From JBIYSM02 sp044759095 (GTDB taxonomy: Bacteria; Bacillota; Bacilli; Brevibacillales; Brevibacillaceae), in the NCBI RefSeq assembly GCF_044759095.2, contig NZ_JBIYSM020000001.1:1-64000 (forward strand): a DNA stretch of 64,000 nucleotides, in the 5' to 3' direction. Below, piece after piece: positions 7,856 to 16,330 of this stretch (position 1 is the first letter of the stretch; every line of letters starts with the position of its first letter). The translations under genes and the position numbers were made by a program. The notes under the pieces were generated by a model, which searched no databases, was not told where the DNA came from, and saw only the letters and a list, made by a program, of their open reading frames with translations.

Positions 7856-8850
7856 AAGTTGATTATCACGTTCATTTGGAGGAGGGGCCGTACTCGCTTC
7901 GCTGGCTCAATCGAACGGCTGAGGCCTTGCGAGCGTTCTGCCCTGATTCCCAGCTGAAGCACAGCCTCCCGTGGCTGGAAGGGTTGTTTCACCGCCTGGC
8001 TGATCGGATGCGGCGAGGCGCCTACTCAGCCGAGTGGCTCGACCTGTACCGCATGCGGGCCAAGGACCTCGGTTTGCAGACGGTAGGGATTGTCGATCAT
8101 CTTTATCGCTTTCGCGAATACAAGCGATATTTCGAACAGCACATGCACCTTGCTGACGACCCGCTGGGGCAGCTGCAGCAGTGCTGGCTGGATCAGGTGT
8201 GTGTCGCTTCCATAGAGGAGTTCACAACATTTGTCCAATCGCAAAAGCCGCGCTGGGAAACGGAAGGCATACAGCTGAAGCTGGGCATCGAGCTGGATTA
8301 CTTCCCTGGAGGAGAGCAGGAGCTGACCGGGGTGATGGACAGCTATCCATGGGATCACTGCATCGGCTCGGTTCATTTTCTCGCCGGATGGGGATTTGAC
8401 AATCCGGACACGCAGGAGCGCTTCGCTGAGGAGGACCTGCTCTCCCTGTACGGCCGCCATTTTTCGGTCGTTGGGCAGGCAATTTCCAGCAATCTGTTTG
8501 ACATCGTGGCCCATCTCGACAACCTGAAAGTGTTCGGGCACAGGCCGGATGAGACGTTCCTAAAGCCCCACTACCAGCGTATTGCAGAACTGCTCAGGGA
8601 AAATGACGTGGCGACAGAAATCAACACAGGACTGTATTACCGCTATCCGGTCAGGGAGATGTGTCCCAGCATGAGCTTCCTGGAAGTGCTGGCCGATCAC
8701 GGGGTGGCCATTACAACCTCATCCGATGCTCATTTTCCGGACCATCTTGGCAGCCATCTGGCAGAGGCGAGGGAGAGGTTGCAGCAGGCCGGATTTCACT
8801 CCATCGCCGTATTTGATCAACGGAGGCGAAAAGAGGTTCCTCTTGTTTGA
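7852..8850 (+). CDS. PHP-domain phosphoesterase (histidinol-phosphatase-like)
   Basis: A 332-aa PHP-family hydrolase. The opening VDYHVHLEEGP gives the first metal-binding His pair; further ligands are in GIVDHLYR (near 82), GIELDYFPG (near 145), DHCIGSVHFL (near 168) and TSSDAHFPDHLG (near 292). It resembles HisK/HisJ histidinol phosphatases, but no histidine genes are near. As the last gene of the ABC operon it more likely removes phosphate from the imported compound or a derivative. Its ATG overlaps the end of the broken regulator. No terminator is evident before the next gene. Confidence 0.8.
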   Translation: MKVDYHVHLEEGPYSLRWLNRTAEALRAFCPDSQLKHSLPWLEGLFHRLADRMRRGAYSAEWLDLYRMRAKDLGLQTVGIVDHLYRFREYKRYFEQHMHLADDPLGQLQQCWLDQVCVASIEEFTTFVQSQKPRWETEGIQLKLGIELDYFPGGEQELTGVMDSYPWDHCIGSVHFLAGWGFDNPDTQERFAEEDLLSLYGRHFSVVGQAISSNLFDIVAHLDNLKVFGHRPDETFLKPHYQRIAELLRENDVATEINTGLYYRYPVREMCPSMSFLEVLADHGVAITTSSDAHFPDHLGSHLAEARERLQQAGFHSIAVFDQRRRKEVPLV

Positions 8851-8930
8851 ATTTTTATTCAAACCTATGAATATTTTCTGTGTATTTGCTATGATAGAGG
8901 AGAGAGCATAACGGGGGAGGAACAAGCAAG

Positions 8931-10124
8931 ATGGGTTTGCAGGATACGCTGTATGAGCTGCTGCATGAAATGGAACCGCAAATGGTTGCCTGGCGCCGCC
9001 ATTTGCATCAATACCCGGAATTGTCTTTTCAAGAGGAGAAGACACCGGCGATGATCGCGGAGATTTTGCGTGAATTGAAATGTGACGAAGTTCGCACCGG
9101 TGTGGGCGGAAGAGGGGTGATCGGCGTGCTGCGCGGCGGCAGTCCGGGACCGACTGTGGCCGTACGCGCCGATTTTGACGCCCTGCCGATTCAGGATCAA
9201 AAAGATGTGCCGTACAAGTCAAAGGTGCCTGGAGTCATGCACGCCTGCGGGCACGACGCCCATACATCACAGCTTCTCGGACTGGCAACCGTGTTCGCCC
9301 GCCATCGCGACGAGATTCCGGGCACGGTTATCTTCCTGTTCCAGCACGCGGAAGAAGAGAACCCCGGCGGCGCCATCCAGATGGTCGAGGACGGCGCGAT
9401 GGATGGAGTCGACGCGATCTTTGGCGTTCATCTCTGGTCCACGTGCCCGGTGGGAAACGTACTGGTAAGTGCCGGACCGGTGATGGCCAGCGTGGACGAC
9501 TTCATCATCGACATCCAGGGAAAAGGGGGACATGGAGCGATCCCGCAGGAAACGGTCGATTCCATCGTCATTGGTTCGCAGATCGTGACCACCCTGCAGA
9601 CGATTGCCAGCCGCAACATCAATCCGTTGGAGAGCGTCGTCGTTACGGTAGGAACGTTTCACGCCGGCGACAATTACAACGTCATCGCGGATACGTGCCG
9701 ACTTACCGGGACGGTTCGCTCCTTTTTGCCCGAGGTGCGCGACCGTGCCGAGCAGCGTCTGAAAGAGATCGCAGAAGGCACCGCGGCGTTGATGGGCGGA
9801 AGTGCGACGGTGACGTACATGCGCGGCTATCCGGCTCTCATCAACACCGAGGCGGAGACCGAAACGGCACGACAGGCCGCCATCCGAACGGTGGGCAGCA
9901 ACAACGTACTGCCCATGCAGCCGACCATGGGCGGCGAGGACTTTTCTTACTACCTGGAAAAAGTGCCGGGTGCATACGTCTTTGTCGGCGCGCGCAACCC
10001 GCAAAAGGGAGCCGAGTACCCGCATCATCATCCCCGCTTTGACATCGACGAAAGCGCCATGCGGATCGCTGCCGAGGTATTGGGCCGCTCCGTTCTCGCC
10101 TATCTGGAACAACATCAACGATAA
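8931..10124 (+). CDS. M20 family amidohydrolase/N-acyl-amino-acid deacylase
   Basis: A cytoplasmic, metal-dependent amidohydrolase of 397 aa (HipO/AmaA/YtnL-type) that removes an acyl group from an N-acyl amino acid or peptide-like conjugate. MVAWRRHLHQYPELSFQE is the classical N-terminal signature; HACGHDAHTS near residue 103 and HAEEENPGGA near 137 hold metal ligands and the catalytic Glu; HHHPRFDIDE near 365 supplies the last His. A strong terminator follows. It is a single gene with GGGGGAGG before ATG 8931. The exact substrate cannot be told from sequence. Confidence 0.88.
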   Translation: MGLQDTLYELLHEMEPQMVAWRRHLHQYPELSFQEEKTPAMIAEILRELKCDEVRTGVGGRGVIGVLRGGSPGPTVAVRADFDALPIQDQKDVPYKSKVPGVMHACGHDAHTSQLLGLATVFARHRDEIPGTVIFLFQHAEEENPGGAIQMVEDGAMDGVDAIFGVHLWSTCPVGNVLVSAGPVMASVDDFIIDIQGKGGHGAIPQETVDSIVIGSQIVTTLQTIASRNINPLESVVVTVGTFHAGDNYNVIADTCRLTGTVRSFLPEVRDRAEQRLKEIAEGTAALMGGSATVTYMRGYPALINTEAETETARQAAIRTVGSNNVLPMQPTMGGEDFSYYLEKVPGAYVFVGARNPQKGAEYPHHHPRFDIDESAMRIAAEVLGRSVLAYLEQHQR

Positions 10125-10128
10125 CGTC

Positions 10129-10171
10129 AAAACGTCTTCACGGACGGCTTTTCCCGTGAAGACGTTTTTTT
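10129..10171 (+). terminator. Terminator of the M20 amidohydrolase gene
   Basis: A perfect 13-bp stem AACGTCTTCACGG / CCGTGAAGACGTT is followed by seven T. Confidence 0.95.
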
Positions 10172-10217
10172 CATTTGCGCATAATCTGGTAGGGAAAAAC
10201 GTCACTGGAGAGGATGC

Positions 10218-11366
10218 ATGTCCGTGAGAGAACGGATTGGGATCATGGCCTATCGAAAAGAGAGGGGTTTTACGAATGGCGCCTTTCTCAAGCGGCTCGT
10301 TCAGGAGGGGCAAGCACTGGGGGTGGAGGTGTTCCTGTTTTCTCCCCAGGATGTGTCGGTTGCCGCCAGAAAGATCAGAGGATACGTACCGACTTCTACC
10401 GGTTGGAAGAGCAGTTGGTATTCATGGCCCGATATGGTAATTGACCACTATCGCTACTATCCTGTTCCCAAACACCGGCTTTACCTGCCGCTTCGTCGGG
10501 GAACGTTGTTTCGCTTCGCAAACAGCCGGTTTTCGAACAAATTGCGGGTTCATCAGGTGCTGTACCAGGAAGAAGAGCTGCAGCGCTGGCTGCCGGAGAC
10601 CCATATATACAGTCGGGAAAAGCTTACGGAAATGCTGAAGCGGTACAAGAGTATCTACATCAAACCGACCAACGGCACGGGGGGACGAAGCATTTTGCGA
10701 GTAGAACGCAAGGGCGGCAGCTTTGTGCTGTACGGTACTACGAAGCGGCAGGGAAAGCGGAATGAGGTGCATTCTACGCTGCAGTCGCTGACGCGGCGGG
10801 TCGAACAGTGGATCGAAAGTGAAAAAAGCGGGGAGGAGAGCTTTTTCATCCAGCAGGGATTACATCTCGCCCTGCTGCCCAACCGCACGGTGGATGCCCG
10901 CCTGCTGATCCAGAAGGACGGCAGTGGCCAATGGACGATCACCGGGATGGGGATGAGGATCGGACAAGTGAAGAGCTCCACCTCCAACCTGCACGCCGGC
11001 GGCAAGGCCGTGCGCGCGTCCGCGTTTCTGAGCAAGCAGTTTGGCCGGCAGAAAGCGGAAGCCATCGTCGCCGAGTGCCGGGAACTTGCTTTTCAAACGG
11101 TGGAAAAGCTCGAACGGCACTATGGCCCGATGATGGAGTTTGGCTTTGATATCGGCATTGACGTAGACGGCCGCCCCTGGATTATCGAAATCAATCCGAA
11201 GCCGGGCCGGGACATCTTCCGAAAGCTGGGGCAGCCGGAGCTGTATCGCACTGCTGTGCGCCGTCCCATGGAATACGCGCTCTATCTTCTTCGGAAACAG
11301 GAACAAGAAGAATCGGAAACAGGAGAAGAAAATGAAAAAGAGCAGGGAAGTGCCTGCTCTTTCTAG
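10218..11366 (+). CDS. YheC/YheD-family spore-coat-associated ATP-grasp protein
   Basis: A 382-aa protein of the YheC/YheD family, ATP-grasp-like proteins associated with the endospore coat in Bacillus; their reaction is not established. The N-terminal third reads like the family (VFLFSPQDVSVAARKIRGYV). The ATP-grasp part has the nucleotide-binding segment IYIKPTNGTGGRSILRV near residues 150-166 and the metal-binding end FGFDIGIDVDGRPWIIEINP near 315-335. Start ATG 10218 follows GAGAGG. The last codons (EQGSACSF) also form the terminator hairpin. Presence supports a spore-former. Expression in the mother cell is likely by family, but I did not recognise a sporulation-sigma promoter. Confidence 0.85.
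   Translation: MSVRERIGIMAYRKERGFTNGAFLKRLVQEGQALGVEVFLFSPQDVSVAARKIRGYVPTSTGWKSSWYSWPDMVIDHYRYYPVPKHRLYLPLRRGTLFRFANSRFSNKLRVHQVLYQEEELQRWLPETHIYSREKLTEMLKRYKSIYIKPTNGTGGRSILRVERKGGSFVLYGTTKRQGKRNEVHSTLQSLTRRVEQWIESEKSGEESFFIQQGLHLALLPNRTVDARLLIQKDGSGQWTITGMGMRIGQVKSSTSNLHAGGKAVRASAFLSKQFGRQKAEAIVAECRELAFQTVEKLERHYGPMMEFGFDIGIDVDGRPWIIEINPKPGRDIFRKLGQPELYRTAVRRPMEYALYLLRKQEQEESETGEENEKEQGSACSF
11337..11364 (+). terminator. Terminator embedded in the 3' end of the YheC/D gene
   Basis: A perfect stem AAAGAGCAGG / CCTGCTCTTT with a six-base loop lies inside the last codons, ending two bases before the stop codon is complete. Confidence 0.8.
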
Positions 11367-11410
11367 GTATATCGGTAAGTATAAAAGTACGGTATTTTGA
11401 TGCAGTTACT

Positions 11411-11436
11411 TAGAAAGTGTTTGGGGCTGGGTTTTT
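11411..11436 (+). repeat. Decayed fragment of the dispersed repeat
   Basis: TAGAAAGTGTTTGGGGC followed by TGGGTTTTTGATAT resembles the element's core (TAGAAAAGTGTTCGGGGC) joined to its right end, with the hairpin middle missing. Located between the convergent YheC/D and HD-GYP genes. Confidence 0.45.
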
Positions 11437-11440
11437 GATA

Positions 11441-12751
11441 TTATCCCGCCTTGCTTTCATCCGACTGGGGAAAGCGAACCAGCCTTTCGAACTGGCGATT
11501 GTCCTCATGATAATCAGTAGCCCGCCTGCCGGTTCCGATCCACTCTTCCGAAGGAATTCGCAAAAACGCTTCCACTACGGACGGGTCGAACTGCTTGCCC
11601 GATTGGGCGGCGATTTCGGCCACCGCTTCCTCGTGCGCACGGCCTTTGCGGTAAGGGCGGTCCGAGGTGATGGCGTCATAGGTATCGCAAACCGCAAAGA
11701 TGCGGGCGGAGAGAGGAATCTCTTCTTTGTTGATTCCGTGCGGATAGCCGTTGCCGTCCCAACGTTCGTGATGATATCGCACGATTTCCAGGGCGTTTTG
11801 CAGGAAGGGAATATGCTTGAGCATCTCGTAGCCGATTTCAACGTGACTGCGCATCCGGGTCCACTCATCGGAAGTGAGCGGGCCCTGCTTCAGCAGGATG
11901 GAGTCCGGGACGCCAATTTTCCCTACGTCGTGCAGAAGGGCACCGCGAATCATGTGAGCCAGCCTGTCCTCCTCCACGGCCATCTCCTGAGCCAGCCTGA
12001 TCGTGTAGGCGGTCACACGGAAGGAATGGCCGTTCGTCTCGTTGTCGCGGGAGTCAAGGGCGCTGGAAAGGGCCTGCAGGGACGCGTCGTATGTCGTTTC
12101 GATCTCGTCGAGTACCTCGCGAATTTTCTCCGCCTTTTCTTCCAGTTGTTCTGTGGAACGGTCAAAGACTCGTTTCAGGGAAAAGTAGAGCAGCGCTCCG
12201 CAGAGGTAGAGGGCGAACAGGCAGGTAACGAGAATCCGACGGAACAACTCCGTTTTAAAGGAGATATTGCGAGTGACGTGGACGATGCCCTGTACGGCGC
12301 CGCTATCCTTGTCCGTCACGGCTAACCAGACAGACAGTGTATTCGCCTGCAGAGAGGAAACGGGCTGCCGTGTCTCCTGAACGGAACGGATAATCTGCTG
12401 TTGCCGTTCGTTCGCTTTTTGCCCGATCTTATCATTCTCGTAGCTGTAGACGATTGTCCCGTCCGGATGGAAGAAATCGGCCGCTTCGATATCGTAGATG
12501 TCGAAGTGGACGCGAATCACCTTGTCCATATGCTGGGGAGCGGCGTGATCCTGGTGATCGAACATATTGCCGAACAGATAGGTAAAATGCTGCTGCACGG
12601 CATTTTCCGTATTTCTGGCGGTATCGTCAATGACGTACCGGTCAAGCGACACATACAGCACCAAGCTCATTATCAGGAAAAACAACAAAATGGCAGCTGC
12701 CAGAAGGATGCGGAAGCGTCTGGCTGGCGTACGATCACTCCAACGGATCAT
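11441..12751 (-). CDS. Membrane HD-GYP cyclic-di-GMP phosphodiesterase
   Basis: A 436-aa predicted cyclic-di-GMP hydrolase. A first membrane segment (near residues 12-32) and a second (near 172-192) bracket an extracellular sensor region. The HD-GYP domain follows: HSFRVTAYTIRLA, the metal site GALLHDVGKIG, the diagnostic HHERWDGNGYP, and RIFAVCDTYDAITSDRPY. All key residues are present, so it is probably active. The start is ATG 12751, after GAGGTG on the minus strand; a longer reading from 12946 runs into the divergent hydrolase gene and has no ribosome site. It faces YheC/D tail to tail. The signal it senses is unknown; targets of cyclic-di-GMP in this genus often include motility, fitting the chemotaxis genes further on. 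Confidence 0.88.
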   Translation of the reverse strand: MIRWSDRTPARRFRILLAAAILLFFLIMSLVLYVSLDRYVIDDTARNTENAVQQHFTYLFGNMFDHQDHAAPQHMDKVIRVHFDIYDIEAADFFHPDGTIVYSYENDKIGQKANERQQQIIRSVQETRQPVSSLQANTLSVWLAVTDKDSGAVQGIVHVTRNISFKTELFRRILVTCLFALYLCGALLYFSLKRVFDRSTEQLEEKAEKIREVLDEIETTYDASLQALSSALDSRDNETNGHSFRVTAYTIRLAQEMAVEEDRLAHMIRGALLHDVGKIGVPDSILLKQGPLTSDEWTRMRSHVEIGYEMLKHIPFLQNALEIVRYHHERWDGNGYPHGINKEEIPLSARIFAVCDTYDAITSDRPYRKGRAHEEAVAEIAAQSGKQFDPSVVEAFLRIPSEEWIGTGRRATDYHEDNRQFERLVRFPQSDESKAG

Positions 12752-12838
12752 GTGGCACCTCGGACCGAATGTTTTGCAAGGCGATTGATTTCCAGGCATA
12801 ATATTCATGGATAGAAAATGACAGAAGAGGTGAGGGAA

Positions 12839-13675
12839 ATGAAGGTTTCGTTCTCGATCCCGGCGGGCGAACAACTGACCATACGCGGCGACCTGCATGT
12901 GGAGACGGAAGCTCCGGACACGCAGCCGCTCTTGCTGTTTTGCCACGGCTTCAAAGGGTTTAAGGATTGGGGAAGCTTTCCATACGTTGCGGAAGAGTTG
13001 GCAAAACGAGGAATGGCGGTCATACGCTTCAACTTTTCCTGCAACGGAGTCGGCGAAAGTCTGACAGAATTCGATGAGCTGGAGAAGTTCGGACGAAACA
13101 CCTATGCCCGTGAACTGGCCGACTTGTCTATTCTCGTAAATCAGATTCTTGAAGATAGATTACCTGTTCCGGCAAGATTTGACAAGGAAAAACTGTTTTT
13201 ACTGGGACACAGCAAGGGGAGCGCAGACGCCATTCTGTTCGGGGCCGGCCACCCGCTGGTTAAGGGAATCATCACCTGGAACGGCGTGGCTCATGTCGAT
13301 TTGTTTGACGGCGCGCTGCGCAGGGAGATTGCCGAGAACGGTGTCGGTTACATAGCCAACGCCCGTACGGGACAGCGCATGCCGATTACGCGTGAGGTAA
13401 TAGATGACGTCGACCGACACGCGGCGGAATACGACCTGTTGCGCAAGGTAGCCGACATGCCCCAGCCGCTTTGCATCATCCAGGGGGACAAGGATTACGC
13501 CCGGTTGGTAAAAGGTGCAGGACAGCTGCATGAGGCGGCTCGTCAAAGTGAACTGCACTGGATCGAAGGCGGGGACCACACCTTTAACACGAGGCATCCT
13601 TTTGCGGGATCTTCCCCGCAGTTGGAGCGCGCGATAGAGCTGACGGCTTCGTTTGTCACCGCCCAAAAATCGTAA
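12839..13675 (+). CDS. Alpha/beta-hydrolase (acyl-peptidase/esterase type)
   Basis: A 278-aa alpha/beta-hydrolase. The oxyanion strand LLLFCHGFKGFKDWGSF is near residue 30, the nucleophile elbow GHSKGS places Ser near residue 125, and EGGDHTFNTRHPF holds the likely catalytic His near 245. This sequence type is common in Firmicutes as a dienelactone-hydrolase or cinnamoyl-esterase relative. The upstream ATG at 12818 gives seven extra codons, but GAGGTGAGG (12827-12835) points to ATG 12839. It is divergent from the HD-GYP gene and monocistronic as far as I see. Confidence 0.8.
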   Translation: MKVSFSIPAGEQLTIRGDLHVETEAPDTQPLLLFCHGFKGFKDWGSFPYVAEELAKRGMAVIRFNFSCNGVGESLTEFDELEKFGRNTYARELADLSILVNQILEDRLPVPARFDKEKLFLLGHSKGSADAILFGAGHPLVKGIITWNGVAHVDLFDGALRREIAENGVGYIANARTGQRMPITREVIDDVDRHAAEYDLLRKVADMPQPLCIIQGDKDYARLVKGAGQLHEAARQSELHWIEGGDHTFNTRHPFAGSSPQLERAIELTASFVTAQKS

Positions 13676-13798
13676 TAAAATTGCCGAAATCCCACGTTCT
13701 CTTCTCCTGTTGGCTATGGTATACTGATAGGCAACATAAATATGTAAATACAAAGACAATTCAGAAAAAATGGAGAAGAATGTTTGGGGTGGAGAGAT

Positions 13799-15424
13799 TT
13801 GAAAGGAAAAAAGATAACGCTTTACGATACCACGCTGCGGGATGGTACGCAGGGAGAGGGCATAAGTTTGTCCGTCGAAGACAAGATCAAGATCGCGCAG
13901 CGCCTTGATCAGTTTGGCATCGATTTTATCGAGGGCGGTTGGCCGGGCAGCAATCCCAAGGACATGGCGTTCTTTGAACGCATCCGGGAGGTTCCTCTCC
14001 AGCACGCGAAGGTGACGGCGTTTGGCAGCACCTGTCGTCCCGGTGTTGCAGCCGCAGATGACGAGAATTTGCAGGCGCTTCTGGCAAGCGGCGTGCAGGT
14101 TGCGACGATCTTTGGCAAATCGTGGGACCTTCACGTCACCGATGCGTTGAAGACGACGCTGGAAGAAAATCTGCGGATGGTAAAGGAATCGGTGGCCTTT
14201 TTAAAAGCAAAAGGGCTTACCGTTATCTTTGACGCGGAGCACTTTTTTGACGGGTACAGGCACAATCCCGTCTACGCCCTGCGGGTACTGGAAGCGGCGG
14301 AAGCGGCCGGAGCTGACTGGATCGTCCTTTGTGATACCAACGGCGGCAGCCTACCTCATGAAATCTATGAGACCGTGAAGACAGTTCGAGGCAGTGTGCA
14401 GACACCGCTTGGCATTCATACACACAATGACGGCGAACTGGCCGTCGCCAATGCGCTGGCCGCTGTCCAGGCCGGTGTTGAACAGGTACAGGGCACCATC
14501 AACGGCATAGGCGAGCGTTGCGGCAATGCCAATCTCATCTCCGTCATTGCCAATTTACAGCTAAAGCTGCATTACAATTGCGTGGCGCCGGAACAGCTGC
14601 AGCAACTGACAAAACTCTCCCGCTACGTGGCGGAAATCGCCAACATGGCACTGCCGAACAATCAGCCGTTTGTAGGCACCAGCGCCTTTGCCCACAAGGG
14701 CGGCATCCACGTAAGCGCCGTGCTGAAGGATCCAAAGACCTATGAGCACATCAGTCCGGAACAGATCGGCAACAAGCGGCGCGTACTCGTCTCGGAGCTG
14801 TCCGGTCAAAGCAACCTGCTGGCCAAGACGGAAGAACTGGATATCTCCGTAGAGCTGGATAAAGAGGAAGCGAGAGAGATCATCAAGCAGATCAAGGAGC
14901 GGGAATTCCACGGTTATCAATACGAGGGGGCGGAGGCGTCACTCTCCTTGATGCTGCTGGAGGCATCGGGCCAACTTCACAAACTGTTTACACTGGACTC
15001 GTTCAAAATCCTGATGGAAAAGTCGGCGGGTGACAGGATCTCTTCCGAAGCGATGGTCAAGCTGAAGGTAAACGGCCAACTGGTCCATACCGCGGCGGAA
15101 GGAAACGGTCCCGTCAACGCATTGGACAACGCCCTGCGCAAGGCGCTGGAGAATCATTTTCCCTGTCTTGCCGAGATGCAGCTGACTGACTACAAGGTAC
15201 GGGTGCTGGATGAAAGCGAAGCGACGGCAGCCAAAGTGCGCGTGCTCATCGAGTCGGCACGAAACGGCGAGAAGTGGAGCACCGTCGGCGTCTCTACCAA
15301 TGTCATCGAAGCGAGCTGGGAAGCGCTGACGGACAGTATCCGTTACCTTTTGTGGAAGGAAGGCTGTGTTCATGCGGAACCGCTGGAAACCGTGGAAGCG
15401 CGGGTCGGCATTGTCAATCACTAG
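13799..15424 (+). CDS. cimA: (R)-citramalate synthase-type enzyme
   Basis: A DRE-TIM metallolyase of 541 aa that condenses acetyl-CoA with a 2-oxo acid; the citramalate subgroup uses pyruvate and opens a threonine-independent route to isoleucine. The opening LYDTTLRDGTQGEGISLS carries the DRDG-type catalytic/metal signature, and GIHTHNDGELAVAN gives the HxH metal site. GTSAFAHKGGIHVSAVLKDP is characteristic of the CimA/2-isopropylmalate family. The C-terminal ~150 residues form a LeuA-like regulatory domain, so feedback by an amino acid is likely. The start is TTG 13799 after GGGGTGGAG; another TTG at 13784 precedes that site. No other branched-chain genes are adjacent. Homocitrate or 2-isopropylmalate synthesis cannot be excluded, but the length and sequence type favour CimA. 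Confidence 0.88.
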   Translation: MKGKKITLYDTTLRDGTQGEGISLSVEDKIKIAQRLDQFGIDFIEGGWPGSNPKDMAFFERIREVPLQHAKVTAFGSTCRPGVAAADDENLQALLASGVQVATIFGKSWDLHVTDALKTTLEENLRMVKESVAFLKAKGLTVIFDAEHFFDGYRHNPVYALRVLEAAEAAGADWIVLCDTNGGSLPHEIYETVKTVRGSVQTPLGIHTHNDGELAVANALAAVQAGVEQVQGTINGIGERCGNANLISVIANLQLKLHYNCVAPEQLQQLTKLSRYVAEIANMALPNNQPFVGTSAFAHKGGIHVSAVLKDPKTYEHISPEQIGNKRRVLVSELSGQSNLLAKTEELDISVELDKEEAREIIKQIKEREFHGYQYEGAEASLSLMLLEASGQLHKLFTLDSFKILMEKSAGDRISSEAMVKLKVNGQLVHTAAEGNGPVNALDNALRKALENHFPCLAEMQLTDYKVRVLDESEATAAKVRVLIESARNGEKWSTVGVSTNVIEASWEALTDSIRYLLWKEGCVHAEPLETVEARVGIVNH

Positions 15425-15487
15425 AGGCATGAATGATTTGCCTCTTCGTCAGACACGCTAATGGGTAACAGTGTGTGTGGAGGAGGA

Positions 15488-15730
15488 ATGGAGTTGCGAA
15501 ACGCCGACGCCAAACAGCAGCCGAACACGGATCCGTACGAGATTGACATCCGGCTGTCGTTTGATCAGCGCATTCAGGAAGAGGTGCTCTGTTCGCTGCT
15601 GGAAGACTTGCGCCTCGCCGTTCAAACCAACTACCCCGTCATGCAGATCCGTGTGATTGGGGATGACGCTGTCTGTAAGACCAAACAGGCGTCCGACGGA
15701 GAGCATCGGGAAGGGTACGTTCCCAGTTAG
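15488..15730 (+). CDS. Small protein of unknown function
   Basis: A polar protein of about 80 aa with the core DIRLSFDQRIQEEVLCSLLE followed by a strand-like end (MQIRVIGDDAV). I do not recognise a family. GGAGGAGG at 15479-15486 is a strong ribosome site; it sits close to ATG 15488 and has better spacing for a TTG at 15494, so the first residues are uncertain. The frame is also open upstream to ATG 15461. A terminator follows 20 bases after the stop. The base composition is like its neighbours, and the strong translation signals make it a credible gene. Confidence 0.6.
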   Translation: MELRNADAKQQPNTDPYEIDIRLSFDQRIQEEVLCSLLEDLRLAVQTNYPVMQIRVIGDDAVCKTKQASDGEHREGYVPS

Positions 15731-15749
15731 CAATCGTCAAGGCAGAAAG

Positions 15750-15781
15750 CGCGGGGCCTTTTGAAGGTTCCGCGTTTTTTG
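15750..15781 (+). terminator. Terminator after the small unknown gene
   Basis: Stem CGCGGGGCC / GGTTCCGCG (two G-U pairs) is followed by six T. Confidence 0.85.
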
Positions 15782-15815
15782 TTGAATAAGAATCCGTGAT
15801 TCGATGAAAAATATT

Positions 15816-15837
15816 CCTTGTAAATAAATTTACAAGG
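15816..15837 (+). promoter_or_regulatory. Hairpin over the hsp20 ribosome-binding site
   Basis: CCTTGTAAA and TTTACAAGG form a perfect 9-bp stem with loop TAAA. The right arm overlaps the ribosome site AAGGAGG (15834-15840), with GTG 15848 seven bases later. A small A+U-rich stem masking the Shine-Dalgarno of a small heat-shock gene looks like an RNA thermometer. It is not a CIRCE or CtsR site. It could instead be a DNA operator. Confidence 0.5.
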
Positions 15838-15847
15838 AGGCATTATC

Positions 15848-16288
15848 GTGGCGTTAATCCCTTACGAACCGTTTCGCGTGCTTGAGAACATGAGAAAAGA
15901 TTTAGATCGATTTTTCGAGACTGGTCTTCCTTCGCTCCGTCATTTTGATAATCGGTTCGGAATGCCCAGTATAGACATTCACGAAACGGACACAGAGGTC
16001 ATCGCAACATGTGATATTCCTGGCTTGGAAAAAAAGGAAGATGTGCACATTGAAGTGGATAACAACATCCTGACCATAAGCGGCAGCGTTAACCGGACTA
16101 CCGAAATCAAGAACGAACAGATGCATAGACAAGAACGGTTTGTCGGCCGTTTTCAACGATCGGTTGCGTTGCCAGCCAGAGTCTCCGAAGAAGGAGTAAA
16201 GGCCACTTATAAAAATGGAGTACTCGAGATTCGATTGCCCAAGACCGAACCCAATACGAAAAAGAGAATTGATGTTGAATTTCATTAA
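15848..16288 (+). CDS. Small heat-shock protein, Hsp20/alpha-crystallin family
   Basis: A 146-aa ATP-independent chaperone that holds unfolding proteins. The alpha-crystallin domain spans about residues 40-140: PSIDIHETDTEVIATCDIPG at its start, then the family motifs GRFQRSVALPARV and AYKNGVLEIRLPK-like ATYKNGVLEIRLPK. The C-terminal tail is short. Start is GTG 15848, after a strong AAGGAGG. Codon use is somewhat more A+T-rich than in the surrounding genes. Control is probably by the hairpin described upstream. Confidence 0.93.
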   Translation: MALIPYEPFRVLENMRKDLDRFFETGLPSLRHFDNRFGMPSIDIHETDTEVIATCDIPGLEKKEDVHIEVDNNILTISGSVNRTTEIKNEQMHRQERFVGRFQRSVALPARVSEEGVKATYKNGVLEIRLPKTEPNTKKRIDVEFH

Positions 16289-16290
16289 AA

Positions 16291-16325
16291 AAAACGCCGT
16301 ACCCATTGGAGGTACGGCGTTCGTT
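16291..16325. terminator. Bidirectional terminator between hsp20 and the UPF0435 gene
   Basis: An 11-bp perfect stem AACGCCGTACC / GGTACGGCGTT. On the minus strand it is followed by a run of T (A-run at 16286-16294 on plus), so it is strongest for the UPF0435 transcript; on the plus strand TTCGTTT follows. Confidence 0.9.
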
Positions 16326-16330
16326 TGCTG

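Noticed and set aside
7852..8850. PHP protein as histidine-biosynthesis histidinol phosphatase (hisK)
   Set aside because: Family resemblance is real, but it is coupled to an ABC importer operon and no his genes are near, so the pathway name was not assigned.
15780..15847. CIRCE or CtsR site before hsp20
   Set aside because: Neither TTAGCACTC-N9-GAGTGCTAA nor GGTCAAA repeats are present; only the 9-bp palindrome over the ribosome site is seen.
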